Notes: generated by a model not told the origin, from the letters alone. A DNA stretch of 64,000 nucleotides from Actinomycetota bacterium (GCA_018830645.1 JAHJSA010000088.1:62001-126000); one strand, 5' to 3'. Counted from the first letter of the stretch, positions 46,414-56,936 are shown. Numbers and translations are program-made.

Positions 46414-47730
46414 TTACGTGTCGCGCCCGATGCCGTCACTACCAGGAAGTGCCGCCAAGGCGGCGGCGAGCAGAAGTGACTCCTCGAAGACACGGTCGGG
46501 ACCTAGGTAGTCGAGCTCCTCGGCCAGCAACCGGTCTTCGGGGATCGGCGAAGCGTCCGCAGTGTGCGATATCGGCCCGTCGGCCGGACCCCTGACCCGT
46601 GTCTCGCATATGCAAGAAGTACCCACTCGCCCGATCGACAGGACGAACGACCCGCCGTCTCCCGACGCCCCGGCGATCTCCGCTTCGACCGTCACCAAGC
46701 CACCCGAAGCATCGAGGGGCAAGGCCTCAGATTGCAGCACCACCTCCACCGCGTCATCGTCCGCGAATGCCTCATCTGAGCCGGCTGGACCGTTCCAGAA
46801 ACCACTCCCGGCGGGCCGATGGAGCACCGTGCGCGCCGAAGACCCCTCCAACATCCACTCCGAACCGGCCACCTTCCAGCCCAAGCGCGAGGCGAACCAC
46901 CCCACGAAGAGCAGGGCCCGCGACGCGGCGGGGGGGATGCTCCGATCCGGGCGCTCGTAGGTATCTTCAGCGCCGAACACCACCTTCAGCCGTCGGATCC
47001 TCGAAAGCCATTCCAGCCGCGAGGCATCGTCGAAGACCGCAGCCGTCATCTCCCGCCAGGTGGTCAACCGCGCCCAGTTCAGATCGTTCACGTGAAAGCC
47101 GCGGGAGTCGTCGCGCACCACCGCGGCCACACGACACAGACCCCGCACCGGTTCCGCAAAGCCCGCGGAGTCGACCACCAGCAGGTCGGTCACATCGCCG
47201 AGGCGTCGAAAGGTATCGCCCTCGAGTTCGGGCTGTCCGGGCCACCACAGCACCGTGGGCAGATGCGGCACCAGCACCGGCATAGCGGCCGCATCGAGAA
47301 GCTCCACTGCCTTGCCGTATGCGGGGATGGTGACCTGCTCCCAGCACACGTGTCGCTCACCATGGGCCGTGAGGTAGCAGGCTGCGCTCACCCATGAGTC
47401 GGTGAGCCCCTCACCGGGCGCGGGGAGGCCCACGTCGAGGAGCACGACCGCCCTGGCGGGGTGCCGCTCGGCGAGCCGTAGTATCACTTGGCTGACCCGC
47501 TCGGCGACCGCTTCCCCCGCCGCGTACACCACCAGGTTGATCTCGCGCAGGCGGAGCACTCCGCCCTGGCCCGCCTGCTCGGCCTCCCGCGCCGTGGTCT
47601 CCCATAACCCGCGCAGCTCGACTTCGGCATCGCGCAGTCGGACACGACGCGAACTGCCCAGGGCGTACACGAGATCGGTGCCTTCCACCGGCGGCTGTGA
47701 GGCGGTGTCGTCAGGCTCGAAGGCGCTCAT
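46414..47730 (-). CDS. opcA: Glucose-6-phosphate dehydrogenase assembly protein OpcA
   Basis: Partner protein needed for full activity and oligomerisation of G6PDH in actinobacteria and cyanobacteria. The 438 residues contain the OpcA-typical LREINLVVYAAGEAVAERV, VTIPAYGKAVELLDAAAMPVL split motif, PTVLWWPGQPE and DLNWARLTTWREMTA. The ATG overlaps the zwf stop (ATGA). Its presence supports an actinobacterial origin. Confidence 0.93.
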   Translation of the reverse strand: MSAFEPDDTASQPPVEGTDLVYALGSSRRVRLRDAEVELRGLWETTAREAEQAGQGGVLRLREINLVVYAAGEAVAERVSQVILRLAERHPARAVVLLDVGLPAPGEGLTDSWVSAACYLTAHGERHVCWEQVTIPAYGKAVELLDAAAMPVLVPHLPTVLWWPGQPELEGDTFRRLGDVTDLLVVDSAGFAEPVRGLCRVAAVVRDDSRGFHVNDLNWARLTTWREMTAAVFDDASRLEWLSRIRRLKVVFGAEDTYERPDRSIPPAASRALLFVGWFASRLGWKVAGSEWMLEGSSARTVLHRPAGSGFWNGPAGSDEAFADDDAVEVVLQSEALPLDASGGLVTVEAEIAGASGDGGSFVLSIGRVGTSCICETRVRGPADGPISHTADASPIPEDRLLAEELDYLGPDRVFEESLLLAAALAALPGSDGIGRDT

Positions 47731-49268
47731 AGCCTGCGCCACTCCCGTCGATCGGCGTCGACCAGGTCCTCCGCGGCCTTGGGGCCCCAGCTGCCGGCTT
47801 CGTAGAGTTGCGGCCCAGGCGCCTCGAGGTGGCCCCAGCGCTCGATGATCTGGTCTACGAACGCCCACGCTACCTCGACGCCGTCGCCGCGTGCGAACAG
47901 CGTGGAATCGCCCAGAAGGGCGTCCAGAAGCAGGCGCTCGTATGCGTCGGCGGGGGCGACACCGAAGGAGCTGCCGTAGCGGAAGTCCATATTGACCGAG
48001 TGTACGTGCACAGTCGGTCCGGGCACCTTCGAGCCGAACTTCAGCGTGATCCCTTCGTCGGGCTGGATGTGCATGGCGAGGACGTTGGGCTCGGTCTCGG
48101 CCGCCGCCTCAGCGCCGAAGAGAGGCAGAGGTGGGCGCTTGAACTGGATCGCCACCTCGGTGCATCGCTTCGGTAGTCTCTTGCCGGTGCGCAGATAGAA
48201 GGGCACGCCCGCCCAACGCCAGCTGTCGATGAACACCCGCAGCGCGACGAATGTCTCGACCGTCGATGCCTGCGCGACTCCCTCTTCGCCGAGGTAGCCC
48301 AAGACCGCTTCTCCCTGCGACAACCCTGAGCCGTACTGACCCCTCACCACGGCGTCGTCGACCTCCGCTCCCCTCAGCGGACGCAGAGCCATGAGCACCT
48401 TCACCTTCTCGTCGCGGACCGGGCCTGCGGCGAACGTGATGGGGGGCTCCATCGCGACGAGCGCCAGCAGTTGCAGAACGTGATTCTGGATCATGTCGCG
48501 CAGGGCGCCCGCTTCCTCGTAGTAGCCGGCGCGCTGCTCTATGCCGATATCCTCGGCGACCGTGATCTGCACGTGATCCACGTACTGGCTGTTCCAGAGG
48601 GGCTCGAAGATGGCGTTGGCCAGACGGAACACCAGGATGTTCTGCACAGTCTCCTTGCCGAGGTAGTGGTCGATCCGGAACACGTCGTCCTCCCCGAACC
48701 ACTGCCCCAGGGTGCGGTTCAGGGCACGGGCGCTCTCCAGGTCACGACCGAAGGGCTTCTCGACCACGATGCGCGTCCAGCCCGCTCCACGATTCCCCGC
48801 GAGACCATGTCGTCCAATGCCGTCGATGACGTCCAGATAGGTGCTCGGGGGCATGGCCAGATAGAAGAGGCGATTCCCGTTCCGAGGCCGATCGGCGTCC
48901 ACCGAGAGTAAGGTGTCGTCCAGACTGCGATAGGCTTCGGCGTCGACAAGGTCGCCGGGGCAGAAGTACAGCATCGCGGCGAAACCCTCCCACATGCGCT
49001 CATCCACACCCTTCTCCATGAAGAGGTCGAGAGCTTCACGCACCATGCTCCGGAACTGTTCGCCGTCCCACTCGCGCCGGGCGACGCCGAGAATGGCGGT
49101 ACCGGGGGGCAAGAGGCCCTTGCGGAACAAGCGGTACAGCGAGGGCAGCAGCTTCCGGCGGGCGAGGTCGCCGGTCACACCCAAGATCACGAGGGTGGCG
49201 GGCGGCGGCACGCGGCGCAGGCGCATGCCGGAGCGGAACGGGTTCTCCACGAAGCGCTCGGTGCTCAC
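47727..49268 (-). CDS. zwf: Glucose-6-phosphate 1-dehydrogenase
   Basis: First enzyme of the oxidative pentose phosphate pathway, making NADPH. Motifs are LVILGVTGDLARRKL (nucleotide binding), FRIDHYLGKETVQN (substrate binding) and the late GPTVHVHSVNMDFRYG. From GTG 49268 it is 513 residues, the usual length; a longer GTG start at 49340 would overlap tal by 38 bp. It ends in a 4-bp overlap with opcA. Confidence 0.96.
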   Translation of the reverse strand: MSTERFVENPFRSGMRLRRVPPPATLVILGVTGDLARRKLLPSLYRLFRKGLLPPGTAILGVARREWDGEQFRSMVREALDLFMEKGVDERMWEGFAAMLYFCPGDLVDAEAYRSLDDTLLSVDADRPRNGNRLFYLAMPPSTYLDVIDGIGRHGLAGNRGAGWTRIVVEKPFGRDLESARALNRTLGQWFGEDDVFRIDHYLGKETVQNILVFRLANAIFEPLWNSQYVDHVQITVAEDIGIEQRAGYYEEAGALRDMIQNHVLQLLALVAMEPPITFAAGPVRDEKVKVLMALRPLRGAEVDDAVVRGQYGSGLSQGEAVLGYLGEEGVAQASTVETFVALRVFIDSWRWAGVPFYLRTGKRLPKRCTEVAIQFKRPPLPLFGAEAAAETEPNVLAMHIQPDEGITLKFGSKVPGPTVHVHSVNMDFRYGSSFGVAPADAYERLLLDALLGDSTLFARGDGVEVAWAFVDQIIERWGHLEAPGPQLYEAGSWGPKAAEDLVDADRREWRRL

Positions 49269-49302
49269 GGTCCCGTTGTCGGGGTGACGCGGGGCATGGG
49301 AG

Positions 49303-50472
49303 TCAGCCTTGGCCGCCGGCCAGACCGTCCCGCTTGGCACGGAGCGTGGCCATGAGCGACTCGAAGGAATCGGCGAAGGCAGCCACGCCCTCGGCCTCGA
49401 GGCGGCTCGTGACGTCGGACATCGCGATACCTGCCAACTCGATAGCCCCGATCAGCCGGCGCGCGGCCTCGACGCCCTGGGTGAGCGTGACGCGCGGGTC
49501 TCCATGGTCACGGTAGGCCTCGAGGGTCGCGTGAGGCATCGTGTTCACCGTGTCGGGACCGATCAACTCGTCGACATACAGCACATCGCTGTACGCCTTG
49601 TTCTTCGTGCTCGTGGACGCCCACAGGGGACGCTGCACTTTGGCACCGGCCGACTCGAGCTTCTCCCATCGCGGGCCTGCGAATGTCTCGAGGAACGCCT
49701 GATAGGCGAGTTTGGCGTTGGCTACGGCGGCCTGCCCCCGCAGAGCCAGGAGTGCGTCGGTCTGTTCAGCATCGGCGCCATCCGCCGCAGCTTCGAGCAA
49801 GGTGTCGCAGAGCGAGTCCACGCGACTCACGAAGAAGCTGGCCACACTGCGCACCGATGCCGGCTCCGGCAGGTCTTCGCCCTCCGCGCGACGCGTGATC
49901 AGGTGTTCCATCCCAGTCAGATAGGCCCCCATCACCTCGCGGTAGCGATCGATCGAGAAGATGAGCGTCACGTTCACGCTCAGCCCCTCGGAGATCAGGC
50001 GCTCGATAGCGGGGATGCCCTGCTCTGTCGCCGGCACTTTCACCAAGACGTTGGGTCGCCCGACCAGCGCCCGTAGGCGCCGCGCCTCGACCACCGTGTT
50101 CTCAGTGTCGTAGGCGAGCGCGGGATTGACCTCGATGCTCACCCACCCGTCGACCGAACCGGTGGTGTCGAAGGTGGCGTGAAGCAGATCGGCGGCCATG
50201 CCCACGTCTTCGGCCATGAGCGTGTCGAGGACTCGCTCCGCATCGGCGCCGGACGCGACCAGTTCGGCGATGGCGCTATCGTATTCGTCTGTCGTTGCGA
50301 TGGCCTTCTGGAAGATGCTCGGGTTCGAGGTGAGCCCCACCACCGCGTCCTCGTCGACCATCTTCTTCAGGCCGCCGGCCACAAGGAGACCTCTCCCGAT
50401 GTTGTCGTACCAGACGCTCTGACCGAATCCCTGCAACTGTGTGAGCGGGTTGCTCCCCATGCTCTGCGTCAC
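49303..50472 (-). CDS. tal: Transaldolase
   Basis: Non-oxidative pentose phosphate enzyme moving dihydroxyacetone units. The 389-residue long form (actinobacterial type) has VGLTSNPSIFQKAI, the Schiff-base Lys in NVLVKVPATEQG and the late RPLWASTSTKNKAYSD. The start is GTG 50472 or ATG 50460. Between tkt (51-bp gap) and zwf. Confidence 0.95.
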   Translation of the reverse strand: MTQSMGSNPLTQLQGFGQSVWYDNIGRGLLVAGGLKKMVDEDAVVGLTSNPSIFQKAIATTDEYDSAIAELVASGADAERVLDTLMAEDVGMAADLLHATFDTTGSVDGWVSIEVNPALAYDTENTVVEARRLRALVGRPNVLVKVPATEQGIPAIERLISEGLSVNVTLIFSIDRYREVMGAYLTGMEHLITRRAEGEDLPEPASVRSVASFFVSRVDSLCDTLLEAAADGADAEQTDALLALRGQAAVANAKLAYQAFLETFAGPRWEKLESAGAKVQRPLWASTSTKNKAYSDVLYVDELIGPDTVNTMPHATLEAYRDHGDPRVTLTQGVEAARRLIGAIELAGIAMSDVTSRLEAEGVAAFADSFESLMATLRAKRDGLAGGQG

Positions 50473-50523
50473 TCCCGTCCGGGCTGCCTTACGCCCCTCG
50501 ATCTCGAACTCACCTTCGAACGC

Positions 50524-52566
50524 TCATCGTGTCGTGGCGTCCCGCCCCTCGACGAGGTCGCGCGCCGCGGCGGAGACACGCGCCGCGGTGATGCCGAACT
50601 CCTCCATCAACACCGGCCCCGGAGCGGACGCACCGAAGTGATCGATACCGATGACGGCGCCGCGGTCGCCGACGAACTTCGACCACCCGAAGGTCGCCGC
50701 CGCCTCCACGGCCACGCGCACCGTGACCGCGCCCGGCAGGACGGTCTCACGATATCCGGTGTCCTGAGCGTCGAACAGCTCCCAACTCGGCAGCGACACC
50801 ACACGCGTCGCGTGACCTTCTGCCTCCAGCATCGCCTTGGCGTCGAGAGCCACGGATATCTCCGAGCCGGTGGCCAGGATGATGACGGCGATGCCCTCGG
50901 GGCCGGTCGAGGCCTCGGCGAGCACGTAGCCGCCCTGCTCCAGTCCGCTCGCGGCTCCCAGCGTGCTCCGGTCGAGTACGGGCAGGTTCTGGCGCGACAG
51001 GATCAAGGCGACCGGGCCGTCCCGCCGCTCGAGCGCGACCTTCCACGCGACAGCGGTCTCGTTGGCGTCGGCCGGCCGAATCACCACCAGGCCCGGGATC
51101 ACGCGCAGTGCGGCCAGGTGCTCGACAGGCTGGTGGGTAGGTCCGTCTTCCCCGAGCCCGACGCTGTCGTGGGTGAAGACGTAGGTGACCCGCGCCTTCG
51201 AGAGCGCGGCCAACCGGATCGACGGCCGCATGTAGTCGGAGAAGATCAGGAACGTGCCCCCATACGGGAACACGCCGCCGTGCAACGCCATACCGTTCAG
51301 GATCGCCCCCATCGCGTGCTCCCGCACGCCGAAGTGTAGGTTCCGACCCCCGCGCTCCCCACGCTGGAATGTGCCGCACGGTTGTTCGCCGCAGGCTTCG
51401 AGGAAGGTGTTGTTCGAGGGTGCAAGATCAGCCGAGCCACCCATCAGCGTGGGTACGCATGATGCGATCGCGTTCAGGACCTTGCCCGAGGCGGCTCGAG
51501 TGGCCATGCCCTTGCCGTCGGCCGGGAACTCAGGCAGTCGAGCCTCCCAACCTTCCGGCGCCTCGCCCGAGAGCGCCGACTGGAACGCGGCGGCGATGTC
51601 GGGGTGCTCGTCCGAGAACGCCTGCATGCGTTCGAGCCAGGCGGCGCGCGCCCCGGCGCCGCGACCGGCCGCGCTGGCATACAGATCGCGAACGGCGCCC
51701 GGCACGAAGAACTCCTCAGGAGCAGTCCAGCCCAGGTTCTCCTTGGTGAGCGCCAGCTCCTCGGGGCCGAGCGGCGCGCCGTGAGCCTCGGCGGAGCCCT
51801 GCTTGTTGGGGCTCCCGAAACCGATGTGGGTGCGCACCATGATGAGCGAGGGATGCTCCGCATCGGCCTTCGCCTCGATCACCGCTCGATCGATCTCGGC
51901 AAGGTCGTTGCCGTCCTCGACTTCGAGCACCTGCCATCCGTACGCCGCAAAGCGGCCGGCCACGTCTTCGGTGAAGGCGAGGTCGGTGGAGCCCTCGATG
52001 CTGATGTGGTTGTCGTCGTAGAGGTAGATCAGGCGGCCGAGTCCAAGATGCCCCGCGAGGGAGGCCGCTTCCGACGCCACGCCCTCCATCAGGTCGCCGT
52101 CACTCACGATCGCGTACACCCGGTGATCCATGACATGATGCCCGGGCCGCGTGAACGTGGCAGCGAGGAACGACTCCGCTATGGCCATGCCCACGCCGTT
52201 CGCGAAGCCTTGCCCGAGCGGTCCAGTGGTCACCTCGACCCCTGCGGTAAGACCGTTCTCGGGATGTCCCGGCGTGCGGCTGCCCCATTGGCGGAAGGCC
52301 TTCAACTCCTCCATGGGCAGGTCGAACCCCGAGAGGTGGAGCAGGGCGTACAACAGCATCGACCCATGACCCGCGCTCAGGATGAAGCGATCGCGATCGG
52401 GCCATTCGGGGTGATCCGGGTCGAAATGCAGATGGCGAGACCAGACCACGTGCGCCATGGGCGCCGCGCCAAGTGGCATGCCCGGGTGGCCGGACTGTGC
52501 CTTCTCGACCCCTTCGATCGCCAGCACTCGTATGGTGTTGACGGCCAAATGGTCCGTGTCGCTCAC
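50524..52566 (-). CDS. tkt: Transketolase
   Basis: ThDP enzyme transferring two-carbon units in the pentose phosphate and Calvin-type pathways. Its 680 residues show [15 protein letters not shown], the ThDP-Mg motif [14 protein letters not shown] to DDNHISIEG, and [22 protein letters not shown]. It starts at GTG 52566, and is the first gene of the five-gene pentose phosphate operon, 57 bp after the HAD phosphatase. Confidence 0.96.
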   Translation of the reverse strand: MSDTDHLAVNTIRVLAIEGVEKAQSGHPGMPLGAAPMAHVVWSRHLHFDPDHPEWPDRDRFILSAGHGSMLLYALLHLSGFDLPMEELKAFRQWGSRTPGHPENGLTAGVEVTTGPLGQGFANGVGMAIAESFLAATFTRPGHHVMDHRVYAIVSDGDLMEGVASEAASLAGHLGLGRLIYLYDDNHISIEGSTDLAFTEDVAGRFAAYGWQVLEVEDGNDLAEIDRAVIEAKADAEHPSLIMVRTHIGFGSPNKQGSAEAHGAPLGPEELALTKENLGWTAPEEFFVPGAVRDLYASAAGRGAGARAAWLERMQAFSDEHPDIAAAFQSALSGEAPEGWEARLPEFPADGKGMATRAASGKVLNAIASCVPTLMGGSADLAPSNNTFLEACGEQPCGTFQRGERGGRNLHFGVREHAMGAILNGMALHGGVFPYGGTFLIFSDYMRPSIRLAALSKARVTYVFTHDSVGLGEDGPTHQPVEHLAALRVIPGLVVIRPADANETAVAWKVALERRDGPVALILSRQNLPVLDRSTLGAASGLEQGGYVLAEASTGPEGIAVIILATGSEISVALDAKAMLEAEGHATRVVSLPSWELFDAQDTGYRETVLPGAVTVRVAVEAAATFGWSKFVGDRGAVIGIDHFGASAPGPVLMEEFGITAARVSAAARDLVEGRDATTR

Positions 52567-52623
52567 TTCGGTCTCGCTTTCCCTCGTGTCTTCACAGTGG
52601 ACCGCACACTCTTCAGGCGTGAC

Positions 52624-53313
52624 TCACGGTATCACCGGCCAGCCGCGCTCGAGCGCTATCCTCGCAAGCGCCGGGCGTGGACTCACCGCAACGGGCCTGC
52701 CTACCGCGCCCAGCAGGTCCACGTCGGTCTCATGGTCGGCGTACGCCGCACAGTTCTCCAGCGCCACCCCGTGGGTGGTCGCAAAGGCCAACGCCACTCG
52801 CGATTTCTCGGTACCGTACAAGGACAGGCCGTCCAGCCTCCCGGTGTACACGCCTCCACGCTGCTCGAGACGGGTGCCCGCGCAGGAGGTCACGCCCAGA
52901 CGGCGCCCCAGCGCTTCCACGACGGGAGCGAGGGCGGCAGAGACGATCACCACCTCATCACCCACCCTCTGATGCTCTCGCAGGGCCGCGACCGCAGCCT
53001 CGTGCAACCTCGGCACGAGTGCCTCCTCGGTGAAGCGATCCATCAGCACCGCCACGTCGCTCACGGACATGCCCTTCATCAACTCGGCCCCCCGAGCTCG
53101 GGCTGCATCCGTGGCCTTCACCAGTCCCAGGCGGTACGCAGCGAACCAGAGCGCGACGCCCACCAGGAACCCGAATCTCACCATGCCCTCGGCACGTAGG
53201 AAGGAAACGAGGAGGCGCTGTGTCTGCCCGACGACCAGGGTACCGTCGAGGTCGAAGAACGCCGCAGCCTCGATGCCCGGATGTGTCTGCTCCATGGCGG
53301 TCGAGTCTATCAC
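52624..53313 (-). CDS. HAD-superfamily subfamily IB phosphatase (SerB-like)
   Basis: A 229-residue HAD-IB hydrolase with the nucleophile motif AFFDLDGTLVVGQTQRL, the motif II Ser in VIVSAALAPVV, a Lys in motif III (GTEKSRVALA) and motif IV YADHETDVDLLGAVG. A hydrophobic stretch (FGFLVGVALWFAAYRL) near residue 50 is typical of this branch. Relatives hydrolyse phosphoserine or phospholipid-like substrates. Upstream of tkt on the same strand; divergent from putA. Confidence 0.85.
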   Translation of the reverse strand: MIDSTAMEQTHPGIEAAAFFDLDGTLVVGQTQRLLVSFLRAEGMVRFGFLVGVALWFAAYRLGLVKATDAARARGAELMKGMSVSDVAVLMDRFTEEALVPRLHEAAVAALREHQRVGDEVVIVSAALAPVVEALGRRLGVTSCAGTRLEQRGGVYTGRLDGLSLYGTEKSRVALAFATTHGVALENCAAYADHETDVDLLGAVGRPVAVSPRPALARIALERGWPVIP

Positions 53314-53385
53314 GTTGGCACATGCGCTCAGCGGGGTACAGCATCAGGGCGACGGGTCTCGGCCACGATGCCTGGAAGGTGGATC

Positions 53386-56300
53386 ATGGTACTCATGCTC
53401 CCGGAAGCCTCGGCGCAGGAAGTGCAATTGCGGGCGATCGGAAAGCAGCTCTTCTCGGCGATGGCCGAGCAGCGACCGTCCGTCTTCAGGGCAGACTGGT
53501 GGCAAGGGCAGGCGCTCGAATGGGCCATGCGCGACGAGTCGTTCAAGGTGCAGCTCTTCCGTTTCGTCGACGTCTTCCCCACGCTCCGCACGACCGACGA
53601 CATCGCGGAACACCTCGCGCAGTACTTCGCACATCCGAGCGGAGAGCTCCCCGCGGCCTTGCGCTGGGGCTTGAAAGCGGCCTCGCCCGGCCACGCCGGG
53701 AGCGGGCTCGCGGCCAAGGCGATCGGACGCAACATCCACTCGATGGCCGAACGCTTCATCGCCGGAGTCGACGCCGCACAGGCGCTGCCCACCCTCGAGA
53801 AGCTGCGGGCGGCCGGCGTGGGGTTCACCCTCGACGTGCTCGGAGAAGCCTCGCTGAGTTCCGAGGAGGCCCTTCGGTATCAGGAGAGGTATCTCGATCT
53901 GCTGCGCACCCTCCCCCGGGAAGTGGCCGCGTGGCCGGCCGACAGCAAGATGGACCGTTCTCCGTGGGGTGACGTGCCGCGACTGAACCTCTCGCTCAAG
54001 ATCACCTCGCTCTACTCTCAGATCGACCCCATCGACTTCGCCGGCTCCCGGAATGCGATCATGGACCGTTCGCGCCCCATCTTCGAAGCGGCGGTGAAGA
54101 GCGGTGCGTTCCTCAACCTCGATCTCGAGCAGTTCCGATTTCGGGACCTCACCTACGCGGCGTTCGAGGGACTGCTCGAGGAGGAAGCGTTCGTCGACTA
54201 CCCTCACTTCGGTGTGGTCGTACAGGCCTATCTCAGGGACTCGGAGAACGACCTTCGCCGGCTCATCGACTTCGCCCGGAAGCGCGGGACCCCGATCACC
54301 GTACGCCTGGTGAAGGGCGCCTACTGGGACTACGAGACCATCCACGCCCGCCAGCAACACTGGCCCATACCCGTGTTCACGAACAAGAACAACACCGACG
54401 CCCGGTTCGAGCACCTCACCCGCATGATGATCGCGTCCAGCGACGTGGTCCATTCCGCCCTCGGCACCCACAACGTGCGGAGTATCGCGAATGCATTGGC
54501 AGCGGTGCGTGCGGCGGGGCTCCCCGACGCCGCCGTGGAGTTCCAGACGTTGCACGGCATGGCCGAGCCGATCAAGCACGCGATCTCCCGCATGGGCCTG
54601 CCGCTGCGCGAGTACGTGCCCATCGGGGAAGTGGTGCCGGGCATGGCATATCTGGTGCGTAGGCTGCTCGAGAACACGGCCAATGAGTCGTTCCTGAGAC
54701 TCACGTTCGTAGACGGCGCCGATCACGACCGGCTCCTCGCCCCCCCTCTCCCTACACCGGACTACGAATCCAGTCCGCCTCTGCGCATCGAGGTGCACGC
54801 GACCGATCCGGCCGCCCCCGGGCCATTCGCGAACGAACCACCCACCGACTTCTCGCGCGAAGCGGATCGAGTCGCGATGGTGGAGGCGCTCGAACAAGTC
54901 GGGGGATCTCTCGGCGCGCATCATCCCCTGTTGCTGGGGGGTGCCGAGGTCGAGACCGACGCGGCCATAGCGTCGCTGAACCCGGCGGCTCCAACACAGG
55001 TGATCGGCACGGTGGCCGCCGCGGGCATCAAGGAGGCGGAGCGAGCCTTGGCCGAGGCTGAGCGGGCGTTCCCCCTCTGGCGCGACACACCCTACAAGGA
55101 GCGCGCGACAGTGATCTTCCGCGCCGCCGACCTCATGCGCCGACGGCGCGGCCATCTCGTCGCGCTCGAGATACTGGAGGCCGGCAAGACCTGGCGGGAG
55201 GCCGACGCCGACGTCGCCGAGGCCGTCGACTTCCTCGAATACTACGGCCGAGAGATGCACCGCCTCGGCCAACCACGCTCGCTGAGCGACATACCTGGAG
55301 AGACCGACCTCCTCTTCTATGAACCCCGAGGCATCGCCGTGGTGATCGCCCCCTGGAATTTTCCGCTCGCGATCCTCGCAGGGATGACAGGTGCCGCTCT
55401 GGTGGCGGGCAACGCCACGATCATGAAGCCGGCCAACGCCACCCCCCTCATAGCCTGGGAGTTGGCGGGCATCCTCCGCGAAGCCGGCCTGCCGAAAGGA
55501 GTGTTGAGCTTCCTGCCCGGTCCAGGGTCAACGGTTGGAGCCTTCCTGGTGCGGCACCCGAGCGTGGATCTCATCGCCTTCACAGGGAGCCGCGAGGTAG
55601 GCACAGACATCGTACGCGAAGCCGGCATCATCCGCAGCGGACAGCGGAACGTGAAACGCGCGATCGTCGAGATGGGTGGGAAGAACGCGGTGATCATCGA
55701 CTCCGACGCCGATCTCGACGCGGCGGTGGAAGGCGTGGTGACCTCGGCCTTCGGCTACTCTGGCCAGAAATGCTCGGCATGCAGCAGGGCGATCGTGGTC
55801 GGGCCCGTGTACGACGACTTCGTCGACAGGGTGGTGAACGCGGCCTCCAGTCTCAAAGTCGGCGACCCGGCCGACCCGGCCACCCGCGTCGGCCCTGTGA
55901 TCGACGAGGCGGCGCTTCTCAGGATTCGACGTTACATCGAGGTGGGCACGAAAGAAGCGACCCTGGCTCTCGCGGCTCCCGCTCCCGCCGACGCCGGGTA
56001 CTTCGTGGCGCCGCACGTGTTCGTGGATGTCCCACCGGGAAGCGTGATCGCGCGAGAAGAGATCTTCGGGCCGGTGCTCTCGATCATACAGGCTAAGCAC
56101 ATCGACGAGGCGTTCCGAATGGCGGCCGACAGCGACTACGCGCTCACCGGCGGCATCTACTCGCGAAGCCCCGAGACTGTGCGGCGCGCCTACCGGGAGT
56201 TCCGCGTGGGCAACCTCTACATCAACCGAGGCATCACCGGCGCCATGGTCGGGCGGCAGCCGTTCGGCGGTTCACGCATGAGCGGCGTAGGATCCAAGGC

Positions 56301-56406
56301 CGGCGGCCCCGACTACCTGCTGCAGTTCATGGAGCCTCGGGTGGTCACCGAGAACACTCTGCGACGCGGTTTCGCGCCGACCCAGAGGCCGGCCCGGAGG
56401 TGCTAG
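53386..56406 (+). CDS. putA: Bifunctional proline dehydrogenase / L-glutamate gamma-semialdehyde dehydrogenase
   Basis: Oxidises proline to glutamate in two fused steps. Residues from about 90 to 460 form the FAD-dependent proline dehydrogenase barrel (NLSLKITSLYSQIDP, RLVKGAYWDYETIHARQ, EFQTLHGMAEPIK, PIGEVVPGMAYLVRRLLENTANESF in pieces). From about 520 on is the NAD aldehyde dehydrogenase with APWNFPLAI, EMGGKNAVI and the catalytic Cys in SGQKCSACSR. There is no N-terminal DNA-binding domain, so it is not autoregulatory PutA. ATG 53386 was chosen for GGAAGG six bases upstream. Its end overlaps the convergent lipoprotein gene by 4 bp. Confidence 0.95.
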   Translation: MVLMLPEASAQEVQLRAIGKQLFSAMAEQRPSVFRADWWQGQALEWAMRDESFKVQLFRFVDVFPTLRTTDDIAEHLAQYFAHPSGELPAALRWGLKAASPGHAGSGLAAKAIGRNIHSMAERFIAGVDAAQALPTLEKLRAAGVGFTLDVLGEASLSSEEALRYQERYLDLLRTLPREVAAWPADSKMDRSPWGDVPRLNLSLKITSLYSQIDPIDFAGSRNAIMDRSRPIFEAAVKSGAFLNLDLEQFRFRDLTYAAFEGLLEEEAFVDYPHFGVVVQAYLRDSENDLRRLIDFARKRGTPITVRLVKGAYWDYETIHARQQHWPIPVFTNKNNTDARFEHLTRMMIASSDVVHSALGTHNVRSIANALAAVRAAGLPDAAVEFQTLHGMAEPIKHAISRMGLPLREYVPIGEVVPGMAYLVRRLLENTANESFLRLTFVDGADHDRLLAPPLPTPDYESSPPLRIEVHATDPAAPGPFANEPPTDFSREADRVAMVEALEQVGGSLGAHHPLLLGGAEVETDAAIASLNPAAPTQVIGTVAAAGIKEAERALAEAERAFPLWRDTPYKERATVIFRAADLMRRRRGHLVALEILEAGKTWREADADVAEAVDFLEYYGREMHRLGQPRSLSDIPGETDLLFYEPRGIAVVIAPWNFPLAILAGMTGAALVAGNATIMKPANATPLIAWELAGILREAGLPKGVLSFLPGPGSTVGAFLVRHPSVDLIAFTGSREVGTDIVREAGIIRSGQRNVKRAIVEMGGKNAVIIDSDADLDAAVEGVVTSAFGYSGQKCSACSRAIVVGPVYDDFVDRVVNAASSLKVGDPADPATRVGPVIDEAALLRIRRYIEVGTKEATLALAAPAPADAGYFVAPHVFVDVPPGSVIAREEIFGPVLSIIQAKHIDEAFRMAADSDYALTGGIYSRSPETVRRAYREFRVGNLYINRGITGAMVGRQPFGGSRMSGVGSKAGGPDYLLQFMEPRVVTENTLRRGFAPTQRPARRC

Positions 56407-56936
56407 TACTTGGCCAAGACGAGCGCTACCACCTTCTTGACGGACTCCTCGTCGGTGCCGGTGACCTCGACAGTGATCGTGCCATCCAACACCGCGTAGA
56501 CATCGTACCGCTCGTCGTCGGGGTGATACGCGATGAATGCGTCGTCGCCGAGGCCCGTGAGATCGCCGGTCAAGTCTTCCTCCACATCCTTGAGTAGAAG
56601 GAAGTCTTCCGGCGGCATGGTCCACAGGACGAACGCCTGTTCCACGCCCGCAGAGTCGATGACCTTGTAGACGCAGCGTGTCTGGGATTCGGGCGCCTCC
56701 AGCGGAGTCGCGGAGACGAGCTCGGCACCAAGTGCCTTCGCCAGCTCTTCGCCCGAGACGACACACCCCTCGCCTCCGCCGGCAGGCGACGTGTCGACCG
56801 TGCTCCCACTCGTTGTCGTCGCGGCCTAGCCCGCCGCGGACTGGGTCGTCGTGACCTCAGCATCGCCGCCGCATCCCATGGCCCCGACGAGGACGGCGAC
56901 ACAGACGCCCGCGAGCACTACCAAGACGGTTCTCAT
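56403..56936 (-). pseudogene. Small lipoprotein with in-frame amber codon
   Basis: From ATG 56936 the frame encodes a signal helix (RTVLVVLAGVCVAVLVGAMGC) ending at a lipobox-like Cys, then a Thr/Ser linker interrupted by TAG at 56826-56828 (codon 37). The same frame continues open through another Thr/Ser linker (AATTTSGS) into a compact domain with two Cys residues (GEGCVVSGEELAKALG, QTRCVYKVID) and ends VVALVLAKY at 56403. The domain resembles nothing I can name. The stop lies in the low-complexity linker, so a recent nonsense change, a base-call error or readthrough are all possible. No pyrrolysine genes are visible. Confidence 0.65.

Noticed and set aside
49269-49340. Longer zwf start at GTG 49340
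   Set aside because: Would overlap tal by 38 bp and add about 24 residues not matching the family; start 49268 gives the usual length.
53281-53385. N-terminal extension of PutA from 53281
   Set aside because: The extra residues look like a frame across the divergent promoter region; ATG 53386 has GGAAGG at ideal spacing and fits the family start.
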